This document shows positions 35,502-47,371 of a stretch of 64,000 nucleotides of DNA, one piece after another (the stretch's first letter is position 1; every line of letters starts with the position of its first letter). Location of the stretch: assembly GCA_037127255.1 (NCBI GenBank), contig JBANSL010000018.1:15969175-16033174 (forward strand), in the 5' to 3' direction. The notes beneath the pieces were generated by a model. It ran no database searches and had not been told where the DNA came from. It was given only the letters and a program-made list of their open reading frames with translations. A program made the translations under genes and the position numbers. This stretch comes from Persicaria tinctoria. Its lineage: Eukaryota; Streptophyta; Magnoliopsida; Caryophyllales; Polygonaceae.

Positions 35502-38500
35502 TTAGATTCTAGACCAAAGGCGAGTTAAGCTTGCTTGTATTGATCCGTGTGGTTCGTCTGTTGGTAGGTATACATCATCTGCAAACTGCAAGAAAGATAT
35601 AAAAGATGAGATCAAATCTCATTATCAGATACTGCAATATAACATAAGATAGATGTATCTGAGTTTTCACTATGCAATGTCTTCCTGAAAACAAGAGAAC
35701 AAAAGCATTCTTCTTTCATTTTTCTTGAAGTTCAATGTATTTTGTAACAGAAACAACGGGAAAAAGTTGAAATCGTGTCCTTTCATGGGATATATATGAG
35801 AAGCAGAGTTCCTACCTTTACCATTGTTGGATTATCTTTGCTCGATAGGTTGACAGGAAGGAAGTGGATATTCGGCATTTTCAGTTCAACTGATTCTATA
35901 TCCCCGAACCTGAAAATTTGGAAACCAGAGTTATTTTCTGCAATAATCTGAATTCAAACCAATTAAGGAGCAACAATCTAACAGACCTGTCAAGAACAAC
36001 TTTTGCCATTTGGTAAAGCGTGCTTTGAACAGATGGGCTGTAAACTCCCTCCTTGGGAGGACCAAAGAAAACCTGAAGCAACACTTTCTTCACAGCCTCG
36101 TATTTTTCGGTGAAGTAACATGGTCTCGAGGGAACACTAGCAAGAGATTGGTAAGGATACCTGCATGTAAAATAACCACCTCATCAGAAAAGTTATACTT
36201 TGCAAAGTAGGCATATGTATGCAAGACACACAGGTAAAATTTGAAGTCTGTTGACTTGAAGGCAAACATAGTCATCATGTGACTTCCATTCAGAGATGAG
36301 ACTTTAAAAGGACAGAACTTACCTCCAAGTTGCAGTAACCTCTGTTGCCAGCATTCTTTCCCGTGTTTCTGGCAGAATTGTGTTTTTGTCCCTAGTGAAC
36401 CCTTCAAAACCTGACTGTTGCAATCAAGAAATGTAAACAACATTTATGTTCACCCTAGCAACAGGATTAACAGGTGAATCAAGTTAATAGAAAGAAGTCA
36501 AAGAAGCATTTGGCAATGGATGATATGAAACTATGAAATATATGTTTTGAGTTACTACATCTCAAAATATTTCACCTCAATAAAATTCAACAAAATATGT
36601 ATCCAACAGAACCGTTTATAAAATGGATTGCCTCTTCCCCAGACATGAATACAAAAATCGCTCCAGCAAAGGTTGTTAAATCAATACCAAACTGAGGGTA
36701 TTTGTGCAAGTAAAAACGATAGGATAAATATATTTTGGGAAGCGAATTGTGGAAAATGGATAGCATGTACCAACTAATTTTTCACGAGAAAGGCAACGGA
36801 GTATTTGCTTTTATTATATTTAAAAGCATTTAGGTAAAATAATCACTATTTCTAATGGAAGGGAAAAAAACCCGTGTAGTCTTCAGTACAGATAATCCTT
36901 GAATGCCTGAAGTTATCTTCAAATCACCCGACTTCTTTAGCAACACTTCTGTCGTGTGCTTTTCAGAGCCAAGTTCAAAACCTAAGTGAAATAAATATTG
37001 ATTAACTTGCAGGAGTAGGCAGATTCATTTCTTCTTTCTTTTGATCAAGCAATCACAATTAGAAATATCATTTTTAAACTTCTCTAAAAAATAATTAAAA
37101 ACCCCACAACAGTGAGACTACACATATTGCTACTACCCTAACAAGCAGCAGCAGCAACAACAACAACATGACTACTGCATACTAACATGAAACAGTGAAA
37201 GAATGCAAACCACATGGTATAAGATCTACGGAGGCAAAATATGATTAAACAAACAGAAACAAAAATCACACTGTTGGGTGTCTATTTATGGAGAAAGCAT
37301 GTCAGTGACAGTGGATATTCCAAGCATAATACATTTACCGCTACTCTTTAAATTTTTTCCGTTTCAAACTATCAGGTACTAACCATGGTTGTGAGGTTGA
37401 CCTTCCACAAATACTCGCTTCCAAGGCTTCTCAACTATCTTGACTATGGCAGCAGTAACCTACAACATGAAAAACACAAGATTTCATAGACCGTGTCAAT
37501 GAATTATTTGGGGAATGCCTTTGCCTCAAAAACAAATTTACTAAAGCTTCAAACACAAATCACAAATGTTTCATCCCTATTCAGTATTCAGCTAAAGGAA
37601 TAGAAGAACCACGATTTATAAGAATCTTACATGGAAAACATGGCTACAATTTGTAAGATAATGAAGATTTATTGAAGATACTAGGGCTCTTGATTGACAA
37701 GACGAAAAATAGTGGAGTCAGCAGCGTACTTGCTAGTAAGTGGGAGATTAAAGGAAAGGATGAGTGAAGAAGAGAAACAAGTACAAAGATAATCTTGGAA
37801 ATATTTGATAAGAGCTTAAATTCACCAGCTGTATAGCTAAAGTAAAACACTAAGTCACACTCTTCCCTTAGCATTGAAATTCCGCATCCATCAAATAGTG
37901 AGACACAACAACATAGCACCCGAATAAATAGTGGATTAAGCAAACACCAGAAAGATGAGAACTTTCACAAGAAGCATCACAGCAAAATTAGTCAGTACAG
38001 TACCAGCAAGATGGAAAAAAACTATATACTCTTGTATACATATGGACAAGAAGACAGCTGAAGTACTCGTAAAATTAATGAGACAAACAGATCATGTCTA
38101 TACCTGCTTATAGTATGATGTGAAGTGCTTTGCAAGTACAATTGCAAAATCTTCAGGAGAGAGTTGCTGCTTGCATTCCTTTGCTTTCACATACACCTAC
38201 AAATGTGATCAAATTAAAAAAATTGAAACATTAGACTTCAATTTTCGAAATCCTCCAACACATCCATTGTTTCAACAGAGCACTATAAATAAGATCATAT
38301 CTAGCCCCACTGGCTGCCAATATTAATAGCAAGCTCTATAGATTACAGCTTCATCCACACTTCTTCCCCAAATGGATATAGATTGGCAACAAATGATGTG
38401 ATCCTCAAATCCACGGAATCCGAGATGCTAATCCATATCATCAAACAATCCATAAGGACCATAACTTAAGCTTAGGAACTAGTTCGCAGATCAATTATCA

Positions 38501-38894
38501 GATTCGAATTGTCTATACTATCAATCCCGATTCAAAATTAAGACCAACCAATGGCAAGAACAACAAATCTGATCCCTAAAATTACGCATCCACCACAATA
38601 CCGATCCCTCTGATCCAACTAGCTAGAACAACAAATCAAAAAAAGAAACAGAGAAGTGAGATCGAGAGAGAATCAATCCGAATAGCATACAGTGTTCTTC
38701 ATGGTATCGGTGGCGACGACGTCGGAGTTGTCATCGCGAAAGTAGGAGACGAGGCAATCGGAGAGGAGGCTGATGGAGACGCTCCACTCGACGACGGATT
38801 GGGAGCCGTCGGCATTTCTCCAGACTCTGGCAACCCTCACACGCTCCTTGCCGTGCCTCTGCTCGAGCTTGTGGCCGTCAATCACATCCCCCAT
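35502..38894 (-). CDS. UOX: Urate oxidase (uricase), peroxisomal
   Basis: Eight exons on the minus strand (38894-38691, 38196-38104, 37459-37384, 36981-36872, 36414-36323, 36160-35987, 35909-35816, 35585-35502), all with GT-AG borders and matching phases, encode 308 residues, the normal uricase length. Family signatures are KLEQRHGKERVRVARVWR, DNSDVVATDTMKNTVYVKAK (with the catalytic Thr), SPEDFAIVLAKHF, FELGSEKHTTEVLL, SGFEGFTRDKNT, MLATEVTATWRYPY and NIHFLPVNL. The enzyme oxidises urate to 5-hydroxyisourate in the purine-to-ureide route. The C-terminus is SRI, a weaker relative of the canonical SKL PTS1 signal, still consistent with peroxisomal import. All essential motifs are present, so the gene should be functional. 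Confidence 0.96.
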
Positions 38895-38990
38895 TGATGG
38901 TGAAACTGTTTTCCCTTTCTCCTCTTCTTGTTTTTCAGTTTAGCGCACAGCAACGTCACGCAACGGGCGAGTCAAACGCCGCTTGGCCGC

Positions 38991-38998
38991 TTTATATA
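38991..38998 (-). promoter_or_regulatory. TATA box of the uricase gene
   Basis: TATATAAA on the minus strand lies about 100 bp upstream of the ATG at 38894 in a short GC-rich island (38940-38990), a normal distance allowing a 5' UTR of about 65-70 bp. Confidence 0.65.
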
Positions 38999-39233
38999 CC
39001 CTGAATTTTGTTTTGGGTGACGTGGAGTAATGGGCGGACTAGATTGACGTATTTGAATCGGACGGCTGTAAGACGAGATTCGATTTTGAGGTATATATGG
39101 ATACATACGTGTCGTACTCGTAGTATATGGGAAAATGGGAGATTCTATCATTTCTATGTGCGCAATACTATGGATATACACCAACTTTGGAGTTCTATTT
39201 AATAATTTTTATCTCACACACACATATACAGTA

Positions 39234-39468
39234 CTCCCTCCGTTCCATAAAATATATCCATTTCTTTTTATGCACGCTTTTTAATGAGTGGAAAACTCTA
39301 TTAAATATTATTTTTTAATTAATTTTTTTTATATAATACAATACTTACTAGTAATAAGTATCAAGTTATATAAAAAAACTAATTAAAAAAATAATATTTT
39401 ATAGTGTTTTTCGTTCATTAAAAAGCATGCCGAAAATAAAAAGGACATGTATTATGGAACGGAGGGAG
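39234..39468. mobile_element. Stowaway MITE
   Basis: CTCCCTCCGTTCCATAAAAT at the left and ATTATGGAACGGAGGGAG at the right are inverted repeats flanked by TA duplications. It is 235 bp, AT-rich and non-coding, about 235 bp upstream of the uricase TATA box. Confidence 0.9.
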
Positions 39469-40911
39469 TATATATATATAGTCCATAGTTTGTGTATATC
39501 ATTATCAAATATGCGATAAGGTCACGATCCCTATGTTTTAAAATGTGCATCCCCTGTCCTCATCTTCATATGGCCATTTTTAATATGACCAAATGCCCAA
39601 CCAATTACAATGTCTATCATATCAACTTTTTAATTGAAGATTAATTACTACTTTAATCGGCTCTCCACATCTTAATATGCCCAAATGCCCAATTACAATG
39701 GCTTCACATGGGACGGAGCTAATAAACCGAATAAAATTATAAATAATATTTGGTTGTTATTAGGGATATTGTGGTACTTTTAAATCAAATAAGATAAAAG
39801 GGAAGAGGTGAAACAATACTTTTGCAAAATAAACATCAAAATAACCTCTATTTTCTAGCTTATTTTTTAACACGATTTAATTTATTTTGGTTATTCAAAG
39901 AACCAAAAAAACTGTTTAAAAAATAAACACTCATAAATGCTTATCTTTTTAACAACTTTTAAGATGTACCATACACACCCATTGTCCATTGTCTATCCTA
40001 TCGAATTTTCTATTGAAGATTAATTACTACTTTTTATTTGAGAGCCGATGTTTGTCTATTGACAAGATAAATGACAAAGTAGTTCTTTTCATTTTAAAAA
40101 AATAATTGCGGTTTTGGTCCGAGTGAAGGAACGGGAACTGAACTCCTGACAATACCGTCAATCTCGTTGAAATGTGTTGAGAAATAATATTTGGGGTTTG
40201 TTCTCTATTTTTTCCTTTGAGTTCGGTGGTTTTCGACAACTTTATAGGGTTTTCGATCGATGTGACAAATAATCAAGGATGAACTTGTTAAACATAATTG
40301 AGGCTATAATATAAGGTTCGGTAATGTTCCACGGGGCCAAACATACATTTGGAAGTGTTTTGTAAGGTAATTAAAGAACCTCGGTGAACTTCACCAAGTT
40401 GTGTTTTGCTCGGCCCAAGCAACCGAGCTTGTTACCTGACTTCAAACCCCTGCAACTTCGCCCAAATTTCACATTTGCAAGCCACATTCACATCCATTCT
40501 TGCAAATACAACTCTCACATCACAACACAACAAAAGTCACTCAAAACAACCAAAAATCGATTGAGATTTCAAATTTTTCGTATTTTCGTCAAAATTATTT
40601 AAAAATCCACAATTTAGAGGTCGACTATACCCGAAATCAACAAGATTTTGGGATTATATATCATAACATATCTTTATAGTGATGGATCGATGTAGATTCC
40701 ACCAAACAACGCATAAAAATCAACTAAATCGGAAAAGAGGAGGGATGAGGTTGATGACAATGGCGGTTTAAAGGGGTTATGGAAATTAACATGTGAGCCG
40801 ATACAAACTTCGACGATTATAAATGGAAAGGACTTGAATACAATTGTTTAAAATTTATCTTAGCAATAGACAAAAAAAGGTATGTTGCCAATATATTTTG
40901 ATTTTATTTTC
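39469..40911. other. Intergenic, AT-rich, nothing recognised
   Basis: No coding frame, RNA gene or clear repeat is seen. A short TTTAATTGAAGATTAATTACTACTTT-like phrase (shortened: GAAGATTAATTACTACTTT) occurs at about 39635 and 40013, suggesting a small old duplication that includes CAATGTCTATC/CATTGTCTATC. Confidence 0.4.
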
Positions 40912-41937
40912 GGGTAAAATCGACATATGGTCCCTAAACTTTGACCAAATGTTCAAACGAGTCCCTAAACTTTATTTTTGTTCATTGAAGTCCCTGAACT
41001 TTGAGATTTTGTACACATCTGGTCCTTCCTTTAATAAATTTGTCAAATATGTGTTAATTAATGATATGAAGTCAATGTATTTTTATAATAATTACATTAA
41101 TTAGGTTATACAGCTGTAATTGCCCGGTATTTGTTTTACTAAAGTAAAAAATTAAGCTTTTTTCTTCTCAAAAGTCATCATATATATAATAGAGTTTTCT
41201 TAAAACAAAGCATATTTTAAAATTTTTTATATATCAAAAACACTTTTTTTTACCAAATTTTATAATTTTCCAATAATAGTTTATTTTAAAGTATTTTAAT
41301 GACTGAAATTTCATTATTTAATTAAAAATAGAGTTTATTTTGTTAACACAAATGTAGTTTATTTTTTATAGCAAAAGTAGAGTTTTTTTTTAACAAAACA
41401 CATTTTATTTTATTTTAATTAAATAAGAAATTTTCGGCCATTAAAATACTTTTAAATAATATATCATCGGAAAATTATACCATTTAGTTGGAAAATAGAA
41501 AGTTTTTAATTATTAAAAATATTTTTAAAAAACATATATTTTTAATATAATATAATATTTTTACTTTAGTAAAACAAATACCAAGCAATTACATGTGTAT
41601 AACCTAACTTATGCCATTAATATACCAAAATACATTGATTCAATATCATTATTTAACAAATTTACTAACAGAAGGACCAAGTGTGTACAAAATATCAAAA
41701 TTCAGGGACTTCAGTGAACAAAAATAAAATTCAGGGACCCATTTAAATATGAAAAATTTTGCAAAACAGACACTTTATTTGGACGTATTTGTAAAATAGC
41801 CTCGGGTTTGGACAATTTAGCAAAATAGCCGCTATATATACTTATTCTCGGATTGTACGGACATTTTTTCTCTCTCTCCCAAATCCTCTCGCCCTCTCGA
41901 TCTGTTCTCTCTCTCTCTCCGCCGGTTCCGGCTCCGA

Positions 41938-42329
41938 TGGCGGCGAGTCTCCTCCTTTTCGCTGCCATCGTCGCCGCACGCTCCTCCTCTCCTGTGCTCG
42001 ACGAGGACGACGTTGTCGCTCATCTCTTCCCTCCCTCTCGCCGCCTCTTCCTTGCCGTCCATCTTCCTCCGTCTCTGGAGGTCGTCCTCCTGTGCTCGAC
42101 GAGGACGACGCAATTGATCCAAGGAGAAGCAACCGGCCATCTCAGATTTGTTCTATGGTGCTCGAGAGGTGATCCTCTCTACTCCCTTTGGTTAGGTTCG
42201 ACGCTTTTCTTCCCGGATCTAAGCGTTATGCCTCAAAATCTGGATGGATGTTGCCTTCCTCCTGCTTCGAAACCGGCGGCGCTCCGCTCCGCTTCCTCCT
42301 TCAAGCAAGGATTTTCATCTGAGAAAGGT
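41938..42329 (+). other. Captured first-exon-like block in the Pack-MULE, unrecognised
   Basis: An open frame from ATGGCGGCGAGTCTCC (41937) through a GC-rich stretch ends at a possible donor GAAAG/GTAACTT at 42329. The protein (MAASLLLFAAIVAARSSSP...) begins with a hydrophobic run like a signal peptide, but I recognise no family. The repeated GCTCGACGAGGACGACG at 41996 and 42093 shows an internal duplication. Confidence 0.35.
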
Positions 42330-42879
42330 AACTTCATTGATTTTGCCTTAATTTGTTGATGCCTAATGGTGAATTGTTCATTTACTGTTTAGCATTGAGA
42401 AATTAGATGCTTACTTGGATTTGGTTTGATGTACTGTATATATTAAGCGTAGGAAGATGATTATGGTAAAGGGAAAAGTGTAAGGCCTTTCCATGGGCTT
42501 GTGCTCAACGTATTGTTTGTAAGTTGAAATCACTTGGATTTGGTTTGATGTACTATATACTGTATTTATTATGTTATATGTCATCTCCTTGAACATTATC
42601 AATCTTTTTTCACTGATATTTGTAAAATAGTGTAGAAATTAAGCTAATGTTATATGTTGCTTGTCTTCTTTTCATGTATCTGTAATACTTAGTGGAGAAT
42701 CAAACAATTTGATATCAGTTTTGTTCTTTTAAATTCTGGAGCTTGGATTTAGATGGATTATAGATTGATAGAAGGATGTCAGTCTCTATATTGGTCCCAT
42801 GCATTTCTTTTTTCACATGTATGATTCACTCGGATGGCGATCAACTATATTTATTCATAAAAAATTGTTTGTGTGAAGG

Positions 42880-43461
42880 GTTGAGAAGGGTCAGGCTGAG
42901 CCAGTGGAAACTGAATCTTCAGCAAAGGAGTTGTTAGGGACAGATACTTTCTATATTTTAGACTGTGGGCCTCAAGTTTTCATTTGGATAGGGAAGAATA
43001 CCTCCCTTGATGCAAGGAAAAGTACAAGTGGAGCTGCAGACGTAACTTCCTGATCCTATATCACTTATTTTTTTCTTAAGATTTTAAAATGTGCAAGACT
43101 ATAACCAACTTCATTGCCATACAGGAATTTCTCCGTAGTCTTGATCATCCAATATCCCATATTATCCGTGTTATTGAAGGATTTGAGCCAGCGAATTTCC
43201 AGTCAAAGTTTGATTCATGGCCACAAGCTGCTCCAGATGCAGAACCCGAGAAGGGTAGGGGAAGGGTTGCTGGTTAGTATCTGCTAGTCAAAGATCAATG
43301 TATTATTAGCTGAAGCATCATTACTATCTTACTGGGAACCTACTTTTTGTTTTGTAGCTCTCCTTAAAAGACAAGGAGTCGATGCTAAGGGTCTCGTGAA
43401 GTCTGCTCCTGAAGAAGAAGAAGAGCCAGAACTGCATATTGACTGTACTGGGAATTTGCAG
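42880..43461 (+). pseudogene. Villin (gelsolin-family actin regulator) exon fragments captured by the Pack-MULE
   Basis: Three exons with splice sites are readable: 42880-43041 (GQAEPVETESSAKELLGTDT then FYILDCGPQVFIWIGKNTSL), 43125-43272 (EFLRSLDHPISHIIRVIEGF then EPANFQSKFDSWPQA and KGRGRVA), and 43358-43461 (ALLKRQGVDAKGLVKSAP then ELHIDCTGNLQ). These follow the order of plant villins across the end of one gelsolin repeat and the start of the next. Villins bundle and sever actin filaments. The downstream VWRVNG part of the repeat is missing and TPR-like sequence follows, so this is a truncated copy. Introns are kept, indicating genomic DNA capture. Confidence 0.8.
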
Positions 43462-43819
43462 GTAATAACACATTGACACTTTGATGAATTCATTATTTAT
43501 TTGTAAAAGAAAATTATCCTGAAATAGACTAATGCTAGTCATGGTGTTATTGTTGTGTTTCTACTCTAAATGCAGCTAGTTATAGTAGACAATTGACATT
43601 TTACAAAAAAAAAAATTTGACAATTGGAGTAAAACACAACACTAACATCAATTTATTGGCAGCTTGAGCTAGTTTTCTCTGGGAAACTGCTACTGAGAGT
43701 GTCGCAGAGGCACAAGGACATGCCAAGGTACTCATTTCTTATAGAATCTTGCAAAAATCGGGTACTCAGTTTTCTCTTATTGGTTTTGAACTCTTGTTTT
43801 TTCGTACTGGTTTTTCAAG

Positions 43820-44560
43820 GCGGTTAAGAGCAAGGGAGCCTTTAAATCAGGAACAAGCAAGAAAGAAGGAACCTTTGTCGAAGAGCATCTAAGGCAGTTG
43901 GTTGAGAACAACCCATCCAACGCCATGTTTCTAATGAACTATGCACAGTTCCTTTTATGAGGTGAATCAGTTGCTTTCATGGAGCCCTTGCCTTGGTTTT
44001 CATTCGGATTTTATGCGAGCTAAGCTCACTCACTGTTGGATGGTATACGTAGTCAAAGAAAGACCTTAAAGGAGCCGAAGAATACTATTCTAGGGCTATT
44101 CTGGCAGATCCTGAGGATGGCAAAATCCTAATTCAGTATGCTAATGTGGTGTGGGAAACTCACAGGGATGAAGAGACATCTCAATCCTACTTCGAGCGAG
44201 CTGCTCAAGCTGCCCCCCCTGATAGGTATAGCCTTCTATTCCATCCCTCAAAACACTGGAAAACTTCAAGGCCTCAATCTACTAAGCAAGTTTCTCTTGT
44301 AACTCAAAATCTAATGTTAAGCCCCATTTGATTTTTTCTCTTGCAGTCATGTCCTTGCTTCATATGCTAGTTTCCAACTATCTCCTTATGAACTCTTCCA
44401 ACTGCACACCAAGAAACATGAGCTTGAACTTCCCACCAGGACAGGTCACCTCAAACATATCACTATCCATCTCCATCAGAATCAACGACTGGCTGACGAG
44501 AGCCAACCTAGCTTCGTCAAGGTAGCAGGTCAAGTTGCTGACATGATTCAAACTCTGAAA
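43820..44560 (+). pseudogene. TPR-protein exon fragments captured by the Pack-MULE
   Basis: Pieces are VEEHLRQLVENNPSNAMFLM then NYAQFLL and a stop (about 43875-43960); DLKGAEEYYSRAILADPEDG then KILIQYANVVWETHRDEETS and YFERAAQAAP (about 44060-44222); and SHVLASYASFQLSP (about 44346-44390). They match the tandem pattern of a plant TPR protein (GAEEYYxRAIxADPxDGxxLxxYAxxxWE...A..YFERAxxAAP). The pieces stand in different frames with introns and stops between. They come from a gene other than the villin fragments, so the element is a composite of at least two captured genes. Confidence 0.65.
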
Positions 44561-44962
44561 GGTAGCAGTTCAAGGTACATACTGGTAATTTTTTATCCTC
44601 TAAATTTGAAATTCTACCCAATTTGTTATGAAATTTTGTTCCTAGCTAATGCTGAATGATGGCATTAATTAGTGTATTGTGCAATCAAGTGATGAGAGAT
44701 GCTGTACTCGCCAACAAATGTTGCTTGAATAGCTTTTGTGATAAATGTAAGTTGTTAATGCCCTGGGAATTGATTTTATATATACAAATCCTTTAAATTC
44801 GTGTGACATATCCTTTAAGTTTATTTTATATGGATACTTTTTTACTCCTTAGTCCTCTTTGCCATTTGTGTCTTTGGGAGTTTAATCTTGAACACGAGTT
44901 AGCTCTGCAAACTAACATTGGGGTTTCGATAAACTAAAAAGTAATTTGTTGATGATCCTTTT

Positions 44963-46385
44963 AAGAGTTGCACGCCTCTGTTGGAAGAGTTGCACGCCTA
45001 TGTTGGAAGAGTTGCACGACTCTGTTGTAAGAATATAAGGTGCAAGAATAATATTATAATGTGCCCAAATTAGATTTTTAGTTTAAGAAGAATCAAATTA
45101 GATTTTAGTTTGTATGAATAAAACTATAAATTTCATGAATACCACTATGAAATTTTAGAGTTGCACGATGATGTTGTAAGAGTTGCACGACTCTCTTGTA
45201 AGAGATGCACGACTCTGTTTTAAGAGTTGTACGACTCTGTTTTAAGAGTTGCACGACTCTGTTATAAGAGTTGTCCGACTCTGTTTTAAGAGTTGCACGA
45301 CTCTGTTGTAAGAGTTGCACGCCTCTGTTGGAAGAGTTGCACGACTCTGTTGTAAGAAATGCACGACTCTATTTTAAGATTTGCACGACAATCGAGACTT
45401 GTGAATTTATTCTTAACATGATCTTATTTTAAAAAAGTGCTGACGTGAAAAAAAAAATTATTTGAAAAAAGTGCTGACACAAATAGAATAAAAAGTGCAC
45501 AAATTAGAATAAAATGCGCACGAATAATATTATAAAGTAAAAAAAAATTGTTATCCATGTAGAAAAAAAAAAACTAGATTTGGATCATATTTGTGAAATT
45601 GTTATCCAGGCTTGATGGAATTGTTCGACATCATTTGATCGGCTTATGATTCATTTGCCATGTGCTTCTTCGATTCTTTGTGAAATTGTTATCCATGCTT
45701 GTGCAACTCTAAAAAAAGTGCTGACATGGGAAAAAAAGTGCTAACACGGAAAAAAGTGCAACTCTAAACTCTACTTGGATCATATTTGCACAATTTATGG
45801 TTATATTTGCACAAAGTACTCTTATATTTGCACGATAAAAAGTTAAAAAAATAAAATAAATAAAAACTGGACTAGGGTCATATTTGCACAACTTATGATT
45901 AAATTTGCACAACGTCCTCTTATATTTGCACAACTTACTCTTATTTTTGCTCAACAATAGGTTATTTTTTGCAAAACAATCGAGATTTCTGAAATTGTTC
46001 TCAACATGATTTTATGTTCTCTCAATATTATTTTAAGAATTGCACGACTATGTTGTAAGAGTTGCACGAATATGTTGTAAGAGTTGCACGACTATGTTGC
46101 AAGAGTTGCACGACCCTGTTTTAAGAGTTGCACGACCATGTTTTAAGAGTTGCACGACTCTGTTTTAATAGTTGCACGACTCTGTTGTAACAGTTGCACG
46201 ACTCTTGTTTTAAGAGTTGGACGACTCTCTTGTAAGAGTTGCACGCCTCTATTTTAAGAGGTGCACAACTCTGTTTTAAGAGTTGCACGACTCGGTTTTA
46301 AGAGTTGTACGACTCTTGTTTTAAGAGTTGCACGACTCTGTTGTAAGAATTGGACGACTCTGTTTTAAGAGTTGCACAACAATCG
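44963..46385 (+). repeat. 22-bp minisatellite AGAGTTGCACGACTCTGTTTTA inside the Pack-MULE
   Basis: Two blocks (44963-45390 and 46035-46385) contain roughly thirty imperfect copies of a 21-22 bp unit built on GTTGCACGACTCTGTTTTAAGA. Between them (45775-45960), and again reversed at 46515-46570, is a related motif ATATTTGCACAACTTA. Within each unit GAGT and ACTC can pair, so a transcript could form many short hairpins (GAGTTGCACGACTC). Long apparent reading frames on the minus strand come from the repeat and are not genes. Confidence 0.85.
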
Positions 46386-47371
46386 AGACTTGTTAATTTA
46401 TTCTCAACACGATCTTATTTTATCTCAATATAATTTCATACTTTCTCAATAAACTGTAAACGATTCAGAATAAATTGATGCAAGTCTAGTTTTATTTTTT
46501 TATTTTTTTTAACATTTTGTCGTGCAAATATAACCGTAAATTGTGCAAATATAATCGTATGTTGTGCAAATATAACATTTTTTTCTGCAAAAATAAAAAT
46601 ATAGATTATGAATCACATAATAAAATATAGATAGTTTTTTTAATTTCTCATATTTCTAGGGTGATTTTTGTAATTTCATCAAATTTCTTTCTTCTTCCTC
46701 CGATTTCTGCGAAGAGGAACCGGTAGAGCCGCGCTCGCCGCCACCGCCGACGGTTCGCTCCGCCCTCGCTTGATCCGGCCTCCTTCGCTCCAGTGCCGCT
46801 CGCTCCGACGCTCGCTCACCACCGCCTCCCTCCCTCGCTCGCTAAGTCCTTCTTCAACCATCGTCTCTCCAGATCCAGCGTTCGCAGGCCTCCGGCTCGC
46901 TCGACCTCGCTCGGCCGTTGCTCGACTTCGCTCCGGCATTCTCGCTCTTCAGCGCTCTCGATCTCCATCAATTGGACATAGATGGCGAATTCAGATCTCC
47001 AAAGACGGAGGACGGAATTGCTTCAGATGGCGTCTTTGGAGGCGGCGCGGCTGCGACAGAGACAAGGAGGAAAGGAGGAAGATGGACGGAATTGCTTCAG
47101 ATCCGGCGCCGAAGCCGTAGATCTTGGCCTAGCTCACAATCGCCGTTGAGCAGTTCGGGGGTGAGAAAGAGAGAGCGCGCGGAGAGGGAGAGCTCGGAGG
47201 AGAGAGAAAGATCCGTGAAACAAAGGAAATGGGGGTTTATATTGCAGCTATTTTACAAAAATATCCCAAAATGCGGATATTTCGCAAAATAAGCCTATTT
47301 TCGTGGCTATTTTGCAAAATCCCCCTTTAAATATTTGGTCAAAGTTCATGGACTATTGGTGGATTTTACCC

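Larger units (their letters stand above)
41751..47325. mobile_element. Pack-MULE: 5.6-kb Mutator-like element with captured genes
   Basis: It is bounded by an exact 9-bp duplication TTTAAATAT (41742-41750 and 47326-47334) of the outer element's right TIR. The ends are similar inverted repeats (ATTTTGCAAAACAGAC on the left against GATTTTGCAAAATAGCC from the right, then TTTGTAAAATAGC on both sides), over roughly 100-130 bp. Both ends then pass into CT-rich sequence (TCTCTCTCTC). The interior holds a GC-rich first exon, villin exons, TPR exons, a minisatellite and another GC-rich block (46680-47200) open in several frames. No transposase is present, so it depends on enzymes from elsewhere. Confidence 0.88.
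40912..47371. mobile_element. Outer long-TIR Mutator-like element, split by a nested insertion
   Basis: The left end GGGTAAAATCGACATATGGT is matched by the right end ...TGGTGGATTTTACCC at 47371. The roughly 200-bp inverted repeats include GTCCCTAAACTTTATTTTTG, GAAGTCCCTGAACTTTGAG and GGTATTTGTTTTACTAAAGT, with complements at 41560-41741 and 47335-47371. The flanks share TTTTATTTTC (40902-40911 and 47372-47381), a 9-10 bp target duplication as in the Mutator superfamily. Without the nested element the original was about 875 bp and non-coding. Confidence 0.85.

Noticed and set aside
44963..46385. CRISPR-like array
   Set aside because: Units are contiguous 22-bp tandem copies with no unique spacers and the genome is a plant; it is a minisatellite.
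46679..47292. Overlapping 86-124 codon frames on both strands at the right end of the Pack-MULE
   Set aside because: High GC keeps all frames open; no recognised domain and no consistent splice structure.
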